Positions 17,636 through 26,086 of a stretch of DNA of 64,000 nt are shown here, piece after piece. The first letter of the stretch is position 1, and every line of letters starts with the position of its first letter. The notes under the pieces were generated by a model. That model was not told the origin of the DNA. It was given only the letters and a program-made list of their open reading frames with translations, and did not search any database. The DNA is from Kocuria rosea (GTDB lineage Bacteria > Actinomycetota > Actinomycetes > Actinomycetales > Micrococcaceae): NCBI RefSeq assembly GCF_006094695.1, contig NZ_CP035103.1:2728001-2792000 (forward strand). The letters are read 5' to 3'. Position numbers and translations under genes: made by a program.

Positions 17636-19111
17636 GTGCTCAAGAAGAACATGTCCGTGCGACCTGCCGCCTGGCGGGAAACTCACATCAGACGTCTGCG
17701 CCAGGTGGACACGGCGGCACTGGCCGCCACGCTCGTGCTGACGCAGCTGCTGCGCTTCGGCCTCGACCAGGAGGCCCTGGAGCTCGGCCGGCTCACCGTG
17801 CCGTACTGGCTGGTGGGTGCTGTGCTCGGCGCGGCCTGGTGGGGCTGGCTGGAACTGCGGGGCGCCCGCGACGTGCGCCTGATCGGCTACGCCGTGGAGG
17901 AGAACCGGCAGGTGGTCTCCGCCACGCTGGTGCTCTTCGGCACCCTGGCGATCCTGTCCTACGTGCTGAACGTGCCGATGGCCCGCAGCTACGTGGTGAT
18001 CGCCCTGCCGCTGGGCACGCTCCTGCTGCTGGCGGGGCGCGGCCTGGTGCGGCGCGGACTGACCCGCCACCGGCTGGCCGGCGAGGCGATGTCCCGGACC
18101 CTGGTGGTCGGGCGCGTACCGGGGGTCGTGGAGATGCTCCAGTCCCTGCAGCAGAACCCTGCCGCGGGCTTCGACCCGGTGGCGGTCTACGCGCCGTCGT
18201 CGTCCCGGGTCCTGCCGCACCACCTGGCCCGGGTGCCGATGCCCCAGAACATGCTGCCGGCCGGGGAGGCGCCCAGTGTGGAGGGGATCGTGGCCGCGTG
18301 CCGGGCCCACCGGATCGAGACCCTGGTGATGGCCGCGAGCGCGCCGCTGAGCTCGGAGGAGGTCCGGCACCTGTCCTGGTACCTGGCCGACGAGCGCATC
18401 CGCCTGGTCCTCGACACCGGGCTCACCGACATCGCCGGCCCGCGCATCCACACCCAGCAGATGGCCGGACTGCCCCTGATCCACGTCTCCACCCCGCGGC
18501 TGAGCCGCTCCCGGCGGATGCTCAAGCGGCTGGTCGACATCGTCGGCGCCGTGACGGCCTTGGTGGCCCTGTCCCCCGTCATGCTCGTGCTCGCCGCGAT
18601 CGTCAAGGCCCACGACGGCGGGCCCGTGCTCTTCGCCCAGGAGCGCACCGGCCTCGACGGGACGACCTTCAGGATGCTGAAGTTCCGCTCTATGTACACC
18701 GACGCCGAGGAGCGCAAGGCCGAGCTCATGGCCGCCAACGACGCCAAGGGCGGGGTGCTGTTCTTCATGGAGAACGACCCCCGGGTCACCACGCCGGGGC
18801 GGTGGATGCGCAAGTACAGCCTCGACGAGCTGCCGCAGTTCCTCAACGTCCTCAAGGGCGAGATGTCCCTGGTGGGCCCGCGCCCGCCGCTGCCCTCGGA
18901 GGTCGCCCAGTACGAGGAGCACGTCCACCGCCGGCTGCGGGTCAAGCCCGGCATCACCGGGCTGTGGCAGGTCTCGGGCCGGGACGACCTGGACTGGGAG
19001 CAGGCCGTGCGCCTGGACCTCTACTACGTGGAGAACTGGTCCCCGGTCCAGGACTTCGTGATCCTGCTGCGCACCGTCAAGGCCGTGGTCGCCAAGGAAG
19101 GCGCGCACTGA
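17636..19111 (+). CDS. polyprenyl-phosphate sugar-1-phosphate transferase, paralogue 2
   Basis: It has exactly the same length (491 residues) and layout as paralogue 1: N-terminal membrane segments, a middle domain (LVVGRVPGVVEMLQSL), and the C-terminal Bac_transf domain with RMLKFRSMYTDAEERK, SLDELPQFLNVLKGEMSLVGPRPP and GITGLWQVSGRDD. LDTGLTDIAGPRIHTQ is shared almost word for word by all three. The GTG at 17636 matches the paralogue starts. Differences lie mainly in the N-terminal and middle regions, and the donor sugar could be the same or different. Confidence 0.9.
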   Translation: MLKKNMSVRPAAWRETHIRRLRQVDTAALAATLVLTQLLRFGLDQEALELGRLTVPYWLVGAVLGAAWWGWLELRGARDVRLIGYAVEENRQVVSATLVLFGTLAILSYVLNVPMARSYVVIALPLGTLLLLAGRGLVRRGLTRHRLAGEAMSRTLVVGRVPGVVEMLQSLQQNPAAGFDPVAVYAPSSSRVLPHHLARVPMPQNMLPAGEAPSVEGIVAACRAHRIETLVMAASAPLSSEEVRHLSWYLADERIRLVLDTGLTDIAGPRIHTQQMAGLPLIHVSTPRLSRSRRMLKRLVDIVGAVTALVALSPVMLVLAAIVKAHDGGPVLFAQERTGLDGTTFRMLKFRSMYTDAEERKAELMAANDAKGGVLFFMENDPRVTTPGRWMRKYSLDELPQFLNVLKGEMSLVGPRPPLPSEVAQYEEHVHRRLRVKPGITGLWQVSGRDDLDWEQAVRLDLYYVENWSPVQDFVILLRTVKAVVAKEGAH

Positions 19112-19135
19112 CGCGCCTTCCTCCGCCGGGCCGGC

Positions 19136-19552
19136 TCATCGGCCGGCTCGCCCGGTCGGCACCGCGAGACCACGCCGGGAGAGCAGGTGCTGCTGTCCGT
19201 ACATCACCGCGACCAGCGCGAGGAGCCCCGGCAGATAGGTGTCGTCCGCCCACGGGGCCTGCACCCCGGTGATCGTCGCCCCGGAGCTCATCACCGCCGC
19301 GCCGGCCAGCAGCCCAGCCACGGCGGGCAGGACCACCGTGCGCAGCGCGATGCGCCAGCCGCGCCGCACGCCGGTGGCCACGCTGAAGACGGCGTAGAGC
19401 ACCGCGAAGAGTCCCAGCACCGCCGGTGCCGTCGGCACGCCGAGGCCCTCGAGTACGAACAGCGCGAGCACCAGTCCTACCGGCACAGCGACCACCGCCC
19501 ACCACGGCGGGCCGCCGAAGAAGTCGCGAGAACCGGTGGCGGGACGGGACAT
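19136..19552 (-). CDS. small four-helix membrane protein, unknown function
   Basis: A 138-residue protein with four hydrophobic segments at about 17-36, 42-60, 70-90 and 104-120, and basic, polar ends. I recognise no family. GAGGTG lies five bases before the ATG at 19552, so it is probably expressed. It converges on sugar transferase 2, whose stop is 24 bases away, and follows the decayed histidine kinase. Confidence 0.6.
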   Translation of the reverse strand: MSRPATGSRDFFGGPPWWAVVAVPVGLVLALFVLEGLGVPTAPAVLGLFAVLYAVFSVATGVRRGWRIALRTVVLPAVAGLLAGAAVMSSGATITGVQAPWADDTYLPGLLALVAVMYGQQHLLSRRGLAVPTGRAGR

Positions 19553-19588
19553 AAAAACACCTCGGGGAGTTCGACGACGGAACAGCGG

Positions 19589-20394
19589 CTACTCCACCGT
19601 AGCCACACCGGAGTCCCCTGCCCCACCGACGAAAGTCTGAGTTCGGGCACCGTCGGCGACCGGGACCGCCTCGCGCGCTGAGGCCATCGGCAGCATCAGG
19701 GTGAACACGGCCCCCTCCCCCAGCGTGCTGTGGCAGGTCAGGGTTCCGCGGTGCTGCTCGATGATGGCCTTGCTCAGGGCCAGCCCGATGCCCAGCCCGG
19801 GGTGGTGCTCATCCGGGCCGTGGCGCCGCGGTAGAACTTCTCGAACACCCGGCGGACCTCCTCCGGGGACATCCCGTGGCCGTGGCCGATCACCTGCACC
19901 TGGGCGGAGTCGCCCGACTGGGTGCCCAGCACGAACACCGTGCTGTTCGGGGGCGAGTACTTGATGGCGTGGGAGATGAGGTTGTCCAGGACCTGGCGCA
20001 GGCGCACGGGGTCGCAGCCGACCACCAGGGTGTCCGGCGCCCAGGCCTTCACGGTGATCCCCGCCCGCTCGGTGTGGGGCTGAGCGGCCTCGGCGGACTG
20101 CTCGGGCAGCGCCACGAGGTCCGCGGGGACGACGTGCAGGTCGGCGGCATCCCGGTGGGAGTTCAGGAGGTCGTCGACCAGGCTCAGCGGCTGGTCGGTG
20201 TTGCGCTCGATGGTCTGCCCGGGGAGGCGCCGGCCCTCGGTCATGGACTCGAGCACGGCCTCGAGACCGGGGTCGTGGCCGGAGGGCAGCTGGTAGGAGA
20301 ACAGGCGGGCCCACTCCACTGTCCCGGCGGGAGTGGAGGTGGTGAGGATGCTGAGGATGCTGAGGATGCTGAGGATGCTGAGGGTCACGGTCAT
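19589..20394 (-). pseudogene. decayed histidine kinase ATPase domain
   Basis: From ATG 20394 (AAGGA eight bases upstream) the frame gives a short hydrophobic N-terminus (LSILSILSILSIL), a HisKA-like tail (IERNTDQPLSLVDDLLNSHRD), and a HATPase_c domain (CDPVRLRQVLDNLISHAIKYSP, then MSPEEVRRVFEKFYRG). Near 19800 the frame shifts and the domain continues as HHPGLGIGLALSKAIIEQHRG to 19589. Besides the frameshift, the N-box Asn reads His (ISHAIKYS) and the G1-box Asp reads His (VIGHGHGM), and the phosphoacceptor His region is missing. It cannot be an active kinase. Confidence 0.75.
20343..20383. repeat. 9-base tandem repeat, four and a half copies
   Basis: TGAGGATGC is repeated four times in a row from 20343 to 20378, followed by a partial TGAGG. 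On the minus strand it encodes the repeated LSI at the start of the decayed kinase gene. A multiple of three keeps the frame, so slippage would change only the length of the hydrophobic N-terminus. Confidence 0.85.
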
Positions 20395-20587
20395 CGTGGG
20401 GTTCCTTCCAGGACGCTGCGTGGACCGACGGAGACACCTGCCCACTCCCAGCTTCCGTGAGCTGAGTAAGAGGGGCATGTCCCGCACCTGCCAGCTTCCA
20501 GCGCCTTCGCACGTCCTGCGGTGGGATGTCGCCCCGGCGGGCCATTGGCTACCGTGAGAGGTGGACACCAGGAGAAGAGGTGGACGG

Positions 20588-21004
20588 ATGACCGATTACC
20601 CGCACTTGCAGACCACCGTGCTGGACGCGACGGACGTCCGGGCGCTGGCCGAGTTCTACAGGAAGCTGCTGGGCCTGCAGTACCTGCCCCGGGATGAGCC
20701 TCCGACGGACGGATCTGCCGACAACGACCGGTGGCTGGTCCTCACGGACGCCCACGGAGCACGGAAGCTGACGTTCCAGGCGGTCCCCGTCCTGCCCCGG
20801 GTGACGTGGCCCGACGCCTCCGGTGTGGCGCAACAGCTGCACCTGGACCTGTCCGTCCCGGACCGGGAATCGCTCGAGATCCAGCGGCAACGGGCCCTCG
20901 AACTGGGCGCCGAACAGCTGCTCGATCGCGCAGACGACCCGGAGGAATCGTTTTACGTGTTCGCCGATCCCGCAGGGCACCCGTTCTGCATCTTGGTCGC
21001 GTAG
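20588..21004 (+). CDS. VOC-family (glyoxalase-fold) protein
   Basis: A 138-residue protein with two beta-alpha-beta-beta-beta modules. TTVLDATDVRALAEFYRKLLGLQY starts the first module, and LHLDLSVPD with FYVFADPAGHPFCIL closes the second. Such proteins bind metal and act as lyases, dioxygenases or antibiotic-binding resistance proteins; the substrate here is unknown. The ATG at 20588 follows GAGGTGGACGG. The gene has no evident tie to the EPS genes around it. Confidence 0.8.
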   Translation: MTDYPHLQTTVLDATDVRALAEFYRKLLGLQYLPRDEPPTDGSADNDRWLVLTDAHGARKLTFQAVPVLPRVTWPDASGVAQQLHLDLSVPDRESLEIQRQRALELGAEQLLDRADDPEESFYVFADPAGHPFCILVA

Positions 21005-21361
21005 GCGCGTACAGGACTCCACCGCGTCACCCGGGCCGCGCCGCCACCCGGCGCACCACCGGGGCCTCGAGTACGTAGCCCTCGGCGAGCGTTCCTCCGA
21101 TGGTGTGCACCAGATCGGGTCGACGCCTTGCTCCGGCGAACAGGGCGGTGCGTGTGGCCCTTGACACACTCCGGAAACACCGCCTGGACAATGGTCTACG
21201 CCGAACCACTCTCCGCATAGGAACCAGAGGCTGACAATAGACTTTTGTCCGGTCCGATGGGGACCATGTGGGGACAAGAAACGGCCCCCACTAGGGCCGT
21301 TGCCCCGATACGCTCGGAGGACCCGAAGATCCGTACCCCTCGACGGACAAGAGAGAATCCG
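21005..21361. other. non-coding stretch before the 153-residue hypothetical gene
   Basis: About 357 bases. Several short open frames are present on both strands, but none has a ribosome binding site or a recognised family. Nothing else is seen. Confidence 0.35.
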
Positions 21362-21823
21362 ATGCGCACCTCCCCCCTTGCCACTGACATCCAGCACTAC
21401 CTGGAGTCCTGCTCCCCCGCGGGTCTCACCCTCCTGGAGCTCGACATCGTCGAGGACGTCGCCGAGCTCACCCTGGCCTTCACCCCCGAGGCCCTCGACC
21501 GCGTGCTGCGCACCCAGCTGCGCACCGCCGGCACCCCGAGCGACTGGGACTGCCCGAAGGCGTCCATGGAGGTCGGCACCCCCACCTGGGCCTACGCCCT
21601 GGAACTGGCCGACCTCTTCAACGACCACTACTTCGGCCACGTGGTCCTCGAGCGCCACGAGGGCGCCCTGGGAGAGATCCTCGCCGCCCACGGCCACGAG
21701 GGCACCCCCGTGGTGATCCGCCCGGCCTATGCCCCCAGCTGCCTGGCCCTGAACCTCCGCCGCCTCAAGGCTGAGCACCTTCGCACCGCCGGCCACACCG
21801 CGCCGGAGGCCCGCGCCGCCTGA
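21362..21823 (+). CDS. hypothetical protein, 153 residues
   Basis: I do not recognise this protein. It is soluble and acidic, has no signal peptide, and starts MRTSPLATDIQHYLESCSPAGLTLLELD. A conserved-looking middle contains DWDCPKASMEVGTPTWAYALELADLFNDHYFGHVVLERHEG. A purine-rich AGAGAGAA precedes the ATG. Codon use matches the high-GC core, so it is probably a real gene. It stands just upstream of sugar transferase 3 but is separated from it by a 300-base leader. Confidence 0.55.
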   Translation: MRTSPLATDIQHYLESCSPAGLTLLELDIVEDVAELTLAFTPEALDRVLRTQLRTAGTPSDWDCPKASMEVGTPTWAYALELADLFNDHYFGHVVLERHEGALGEILAAHGHEGTPVVIRPAYAPSCLALNLRRLKAEHLRTAGHTAPEARAA

Positions 21824-22122
21824 GCGACCCCAAGCCGATGCCACGGTCCCCCGATCAGGGGACATGAAGCAGCACCCTCGGCCACAGGGCGAACTTCCCC
21901 GCCGGAGGACATGACCCCCGTCACCACTAGGCACAATGCGGTTCCGCGGAATCCCGGAAGCCTAAGTGCGAACGTAAACATCCGAAGTCATATAGGCACT
22001 TGCATCCATTTGCGGCCCTAAACTTGTCCCCAAGTGTGTTGTACCGCGGCGACCGTCGTTCCTCCCACGGGCTGGGAGCGGACACCCCAGACGGCGCCGC
22101 GTTGATCGGGGAGGGAACAACT
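21824..22122 (+). promoter_or_regulatory. leader of sugar transferase 3 with GCACTTGCAT motif
   Basis: About 300 bases. GCACTTGCAT (21996-22005) is identical to a site at 59996-60005 upstream of the deacetylase-GT2 gene. An inverted half, AAGTGC, lies at 21964-21969, 26 bases before it. The segment between is AT-rich (GTAAACATC, GTCATATAGG). It is a candidate promoter and operator; no regulator is identified. Confidence 0.45.
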
Positions 22123-23649
22123 GTGCTCAAAGTCGATGAGATGAACCGGGCGGACGTCGCGCAGCGACCGCGCCCGGACACCACCCGTACGCCGGCATCC
22201 CGCGCCGACTGGCGCGCGAAGTACCTCACCCGCATGCGCTGGTCGGACGGCCTGGCGCTGCTGGTCGCCATGGCCGGCACGCAACTGGTCCGCTTCCAGC
22301 TGGAGAACGCCGGACTGCCGCTCGGCGACGGCTACTCGGTCCCCTACTGGATCGTCGGCGGGCTCCTCGCCGTGGTCTGGTGGATCCACCTGGGCCTGCG
22401 CGGCGCCCGCGACGTCCGGCTCATCGGCTACGGCCTCGAGGAGACCCGACAGGTGGTCAACACCACCCTGGTGCTGTTCAGTGCCGTGGCCATCGTCTCC
22501 TTCGCCTTCAACATCCCCACAGCTCGCAGCTACGTCCTGATCGCCCTGCCGCTGGGCATCGGCCTCCTGATCCTGGGGCGCTTCATCGTGCGGGACCGAC
22601 TCGTGAAGGACCGAGTCCGCGGCGAGTCCGTCTCCCGGACCATGGTGGTCGGCCGCATCGGCAGCGTGTCCGAGCTCGTGACGTCCCTGCGGAAAAACCC
22701 GGCGACCGGCTTCGACACCGCGGTGGTCTACACGCCGTCGACTCTCAAGCCCCTGCCGCTCGAGGTCCAGCGGGTGCAGCTGCCGCCCAACGCTCTGCCC
22801 CGGGGCGAGCGCCCCTCGGTGGAGGGCATCATCGAGGCCTGCCGGGAGCACGGCATCCAGACGGTGGTGCTGTCCTCCAACGTGCCGCTCACCACGCGGG
22901 AGATCCGCCAGCTGAGCTGGTTGCTCACGGACGAGCGCATCCGCCTGGTCATGGACACCGGGCTCACGGACATCGCCGGCCCCCGCATCCACATGCAGCA
23001 GGTGGCCGGCCTGCCCCTCATCCACGTGGCCACTCCGAGGATGAGCCGCGGCGCGGCATTGATCAAGCGCTCCATGGACGTCCTCGGCTCCGCCGCGGCA
23101 CTGGCGGCCCTCTCCCCCGTGATCGCGCTCCTCGCCCTCATCATCAAGAAGCACGACGGCGGACCGGTCTTCTACGCGCACGAGCGCATCGGCGTGGACG
23201 GCAAGCGCTTCAAGGTGCTGAAGTTCCGCACCATGCGCACCGACGCCGCGCAGATGCTGCCGCAGCTCCTCGCGGAGTCCGGCGGCAAGGCCCTGCTCTT
23301 CAAGGTCAAGAACGACCCCCGCATCACCAAGCCGGGCCACTGGATGCGGCGCTTCAGCCTCGACGAGCTCCCCCAATTCGTGAACGTCCTCCGCGGCGAC
23401 ATGTCCCTGGTGGGCCCCCGCCCCCAGATCCAGGCAGAGGTGGACGAGTACGACAAGTACATGCACCGCCGGCTGCGCGTGAAACCCGGCATCACCGGTC
23501 TGTGGCAGGTCTCCGGCCGCAACAACCTGGATGTGGAGCAGTCGGTCCGCCTGGACCAGTACTACGTGGAGAACTGGTCGCCGCTGCTGGACACACTGAT
23601 CCTGGCGCGCACTTTCAAGGCGGTAGTAGCCAAAGAAGGTGCGTATTAG
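22123..23649 (+). CDS. polyprenyl-phosphate sugar-1-phosphate transferase, paralogue 3
   Basis: The most divergent of the three paralogues, 508 residues, with a longer N-terminus (VLKVDEMNRADVAQRPRPDTTR) before the membrane segments. The middle domain reads MVVGRIGSVSELVTSL. The C-terminal Bac_transf domain has RFKVLKFRTMRTDAAQ, SLDELPQFVNVLRGDMSLVGPRPQ and GITGLWQVSGRNN. PRPQ in place of PRPP and KVKNDPRITKPG distinguish it from paralogues 1 and 2, so a different sugar is possible. The GTG at 22123 follows GGGAGGGAA. The Wzx flippase follows, so this is the likely initiator of that gene set. Confidence 0.9.
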   Translation: MLKVDEMNRADVAQRPRPDTTRTPASRADWRAKYLTRMRWSDGLALLVAMAGTQLVRFQLENAGLPLGDGYSVPYWIVGGLLAVVWWIHLGLRGARDVRLIGYGLEETRQVVNTTLVLFSAVAIVSFAFNIPTARSYVLIALPLGIGLLILGRFIVRDRLVKDRVRGESVSRTMVVGRIGSVSELVTSLRKNPATGFDTAVVYTPSTLKPLPLEVQRVQLPPNALPRGERPSVEGIIEACREHGIQTVVLSSNVPLTTREIRQLSWLLTDERIRLVMDTGLTDIAGPRIHMQQVAGLPLIHVATPRMSRGAALIKRSMDVLGSAAALAALSPVIALLALIIKKHDGGPVFYAHERIGVDGKRFKVLKFRTMRTDAAQMLPQLLAESGGKALLFKVKNDPRITKPGHWMRRFSLDELPQFVNVLRGDMSLVGPRPQIQAEVDEYDKYMHRRLRVKPGITGLWQVSGRNNLDVEQSVRLDQYYVENWSPLLDTLILARTFKAVVAKEGAY

Positions 23650-23759
23650 CATTACAGTCGTGCAAGCAGATGGATAAGTCGCACGATTGAAATAGGGCAC
23701 CAAAAACATTGCGGAAGACCGGGGATTCCGACCTACAACCAAGCTTCTTGATCAATTAC

Positions 23760-25256
23760 ATGACTTTCCGCAACGAGAGTGGACGCCTCAATTTGAAACT
23801 CGCCAATTCCGCCGCAAATGGCGCATTTGTAATGCTATTCGGGCAGTGGTCCAAATTTACGGTCCAAATAGCAGGAACTGCAATACTTGCCAGAATCTTG
23901 TCACCAGGGGATTTCGGTTTAGTGGCCATGGTAACTGCCATCATAGGCATAGCTGCCATTCTATCCGACTTTGGCCTCTCCCTCGCAGCTCTTCGCGACC
24001 CTGACATGTCGCATGAAGACAAGTCGAATCTCTTTTGGGTCAATCTCATTATAGGATTGCTCGCCTCGGCTATCATCGCCTTAACTGCTGGCCCCATAAG
24101 CGACTTCTACGGAAGGCCAGAGCTAAAAACCATAGTTCTCGCGCTAAGCGCAACGTTCCTGCTCCAGTCCGCGGCGGGACAATTCCGTGCCGAGCTTTCA
24201 CGATCACTCCGGTTCTCGCGAATTGTAGCAATCGATGTTCTGGCGCAGCTAGGTGCCACTGCCACAGCCGTTACCCTCGCCCTTACGGGGATGGGCTACT
24301 GGGCACTTGTAGTCCAGCAAGTAACCATAATAGTGTTGCAAGTAATGGGCCTTGCTACACTCTCCGGCTGGTTGCCTCAGAAACCGCGAAATTTGTGGGG
24401 AACAGGCAAGCACTTTATTTTTGGTTCCAAGGCCTCTGCTACTCAAATAATCAATTACGTATCCTCCAATGCCGACACCGTGGCACTGGGAGCAATGTGG
24501 GGTGCCTCTACCACCGGAATCTATAACCAGGCATATCAATTTTTTAAAGTGCCGATAAGTCAGCTCGCATCGCCCTTGACCAACGTGATGATTCCTGTCT
24601 TATCCCGCGTAAATGATCAGCAAATGCTGAAGTACCTAAAGCACCTGCAATCGATGCTGATTTACGCCATCGGTGGCGTATTCTTGATACTAGCCTCCGT
24701 GGCGCCACCTCTAATGCTCATTATTCTTGGCCCAGGATGGGAGGGTGTGGCCCCGGTCCTCCAGATTCTAGCCATCGGCGGAATTTTTCAAACGCTGGGA
24801 TACATATATTACTGGTTTTTTATAGTTAAGGACCTAGTTGGCCGTCAACTCATTTTTGGCGGACTGGCAAGACTTATTATGGTTGCAATGATAATCGCTT
24901 TTTCGCCATGGGGGGCGAACGGTGTCGCCTGGGCGGTCACCGCAGGACTCGCCATCAATTGGACACTCCTGACTCTTTTTGTCGTCCCGCGCAGCGGACT
25001 ACGACGACGATTTTTCCTATCGAATTCTGCCCGACCAATAACCATTCTACTTGGAGGACTTGCCGGCGCCATTGCAGTGGGCCATTACCTTCCAAGAAGT
25101 TTAAACGAGTTTGAAACCATTTCGGTCCTATTGGTTTTCTGGATTCTCTATCTTGGAACACTCTTCATTATTGTACGACCATTTAGGCAAGACATAGCAC
25201 AAATACGAATTGTAGTGAACATGGCCAAGAAGCGCCCACCCCAAAAGATTAGGTGA
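23760..25256 (+). CDS. Wzx-type polysaccharide flippase (MOP superfamily)
   Basis: A 498-residue, roughly 14-helix membrane protein that would flip polyprenyl-linked repeat units across the membrane. The family pattern is clear: ANGAFVMLFGQWSKFTVQIAGTAILARILSPGDFGLVAMV at the start, FRAELSRSLRFSRIVAIDV, and YVSSNADTVALGAMWGASTTGIYNQAYQFFKVP. The ATG at 23760 lacks a clear ribosome binding site; an in-frame TTG at 23709 is possible. GC content drops sharply here compared with sugar transferase 3, so this block was probably acquired separately. The pyruvyl transferase starts four bases after the stop. Confidence 0.88.
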   Translation: MTFRNESGRLNLKLANSAANGAFVMLFGQWSKFTVQIAGTAILARILSPGDFGLVAMVTAIIGIAAILSDFGLSLAALRDPDMSHEDKSNLFWVNLIIGLLASAIIALTAGPISDFYGRPELKTIVLALSATFLLQSAAGQFRAELSRSLRFSRIVAIDVLAQLGATATAVTLALTGMGYWALVVQQVTIIVLQVMGLATLSGWLPQKPRNLWGTGKHFIFGSKASATQIINYVSSNADTVALGAMWGASTTGIYNQAYQFFKVPISQLASPLTNVMIPVLSRVNDQQMLKYLKHLQSMLIYAIGGVFLILASVAPPLMLIILGPGWEGVAPVLQILAIGGIFQTLGYIYYWFFIVKDLVGRQLIFGGLARLIMVAMIIAFSPWGANGVAWAVTAGLAINWTLLTLFVVPRSGLRRRFFLSNSARPITILLGGLAGAIAVGHYLPRSLNEFETISVLLVFWILYLGTLFIIVRPFRQDIAQIRIVVNMAKKRPPQKIR

Positions 25257-25260
25257 TTCA

Positions 25261-26076
25261 TTGAGTACGATACATGGCACCAATGTGGTGCATTGGAATC
25301 CGCGTCAGAGACTCGGCAACGGTAAAATAACCTCGCATATCCCAAGGCATAAACGGGTCGAAAATTTTGGAGACCTGCTGGGCCCGTTAATTGTTCAGCG
25401 AATCTTAAATCCCACTCCTAAGCGGCATCGCATGCGGTCGAGATCGCACACACAGCCGCGGTTGTTGAGCGTGGGTTCGATCATACATTTCTCGCGCGCT
25501 GGGGACGTTGTTTGGGGTTCCGGTATCAATGGCAAAGTACTGCCCTCTTTGACTCAACTGCGCCAACTCGACGTGCGATGCGTCAGGGGCCCCCTTACGG
25601 CGGAAAAGTTCAGAGACGCAGGCGTGCCAGTTCCCGAAATTTACGGGGATCCCGCTTTGCTCATACCCCACCTTTATCCGCACGTCGTTCAGTGGTCCAA
25701 ATTCAAACAACGTGATGTAGTCGCCGTTCCGAACAAGAATGACTTTGAAGAATGGCAACACCTCAATGTTGAGGTCTTGAATCCTCGATCAAACGTTTGG
25801 GACTGCATACGAATTATCGCCCAGAGTAAGTCCGTTATCGCCAGCTCATTGCATGCACTCATTATTGCGGATTCGCTCGGCATACCTACAGTCGCGGTCA
25901 GTTCCCCAAATGAGCCTGAATTTAAGTACCAGGATTATTACAACGGTACCGATAGAGATTGCCCAACCTTACAAGACAATGCGGAGGATGCACTTCAAGT
26001 AGTTCCGCAGCAACCTCAGCAGCCCATAACAGCGATGAAGGTACTTGACGTATTTCCGTGGGATCTGTGGAAGTAA
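25261..26076 (+). CDS. polysaccharide pyruvyl transferase-family protein
   Basis: A 271-residue PS_pyruv_trans protein expected to attach a pyruvate ketal, from phosphoenolpyruvate, to a sugar of the EPS repeat. Seen motifs are VENFGDLLGPLIVQRI, DVVWGSGINGK, CVRGPLTAEKFRDAGV, YGDPALLIPHLYP and SVIASSLHALIIADSLGIPTVAV, all family hallmarks. The TTG start at 25261 follows AGGTGA and is four bases after the Wzx stop. Low GC as in its neighbours. Confidence 0.85.
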   Translation: MSTIHGTNVVHWNPRQRLGNGKITSHIPRHKRVENFGDLLGPLIVQRILNPTPKRHRMRSRSHTQPRLLSVGSIIHFSRAGDVVWGSGINGKVLPSLTQLRQLDVRCVRGPLTAEKFRDAGVPVPEIYGDPALLIPHLYPHVVQWSKFKQRDVVAVPNKNDFEEWQHLNVEVLNPRSNVWDCIRIIAQSKSVIASSLHALIIADSLGIPTVAVSSPNEPEFKYQDYYNGTDRDCPTLQDNAEDALQVVPQQPQQPITAMKVLDVFPWDLWK

Positions 26077-26086
26077 AAGGATACTA

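Noticed and set aside
20343..20383. Possible CRISPR-like array
   Set aside because: A simple 9-base tandem repeat without spacers.
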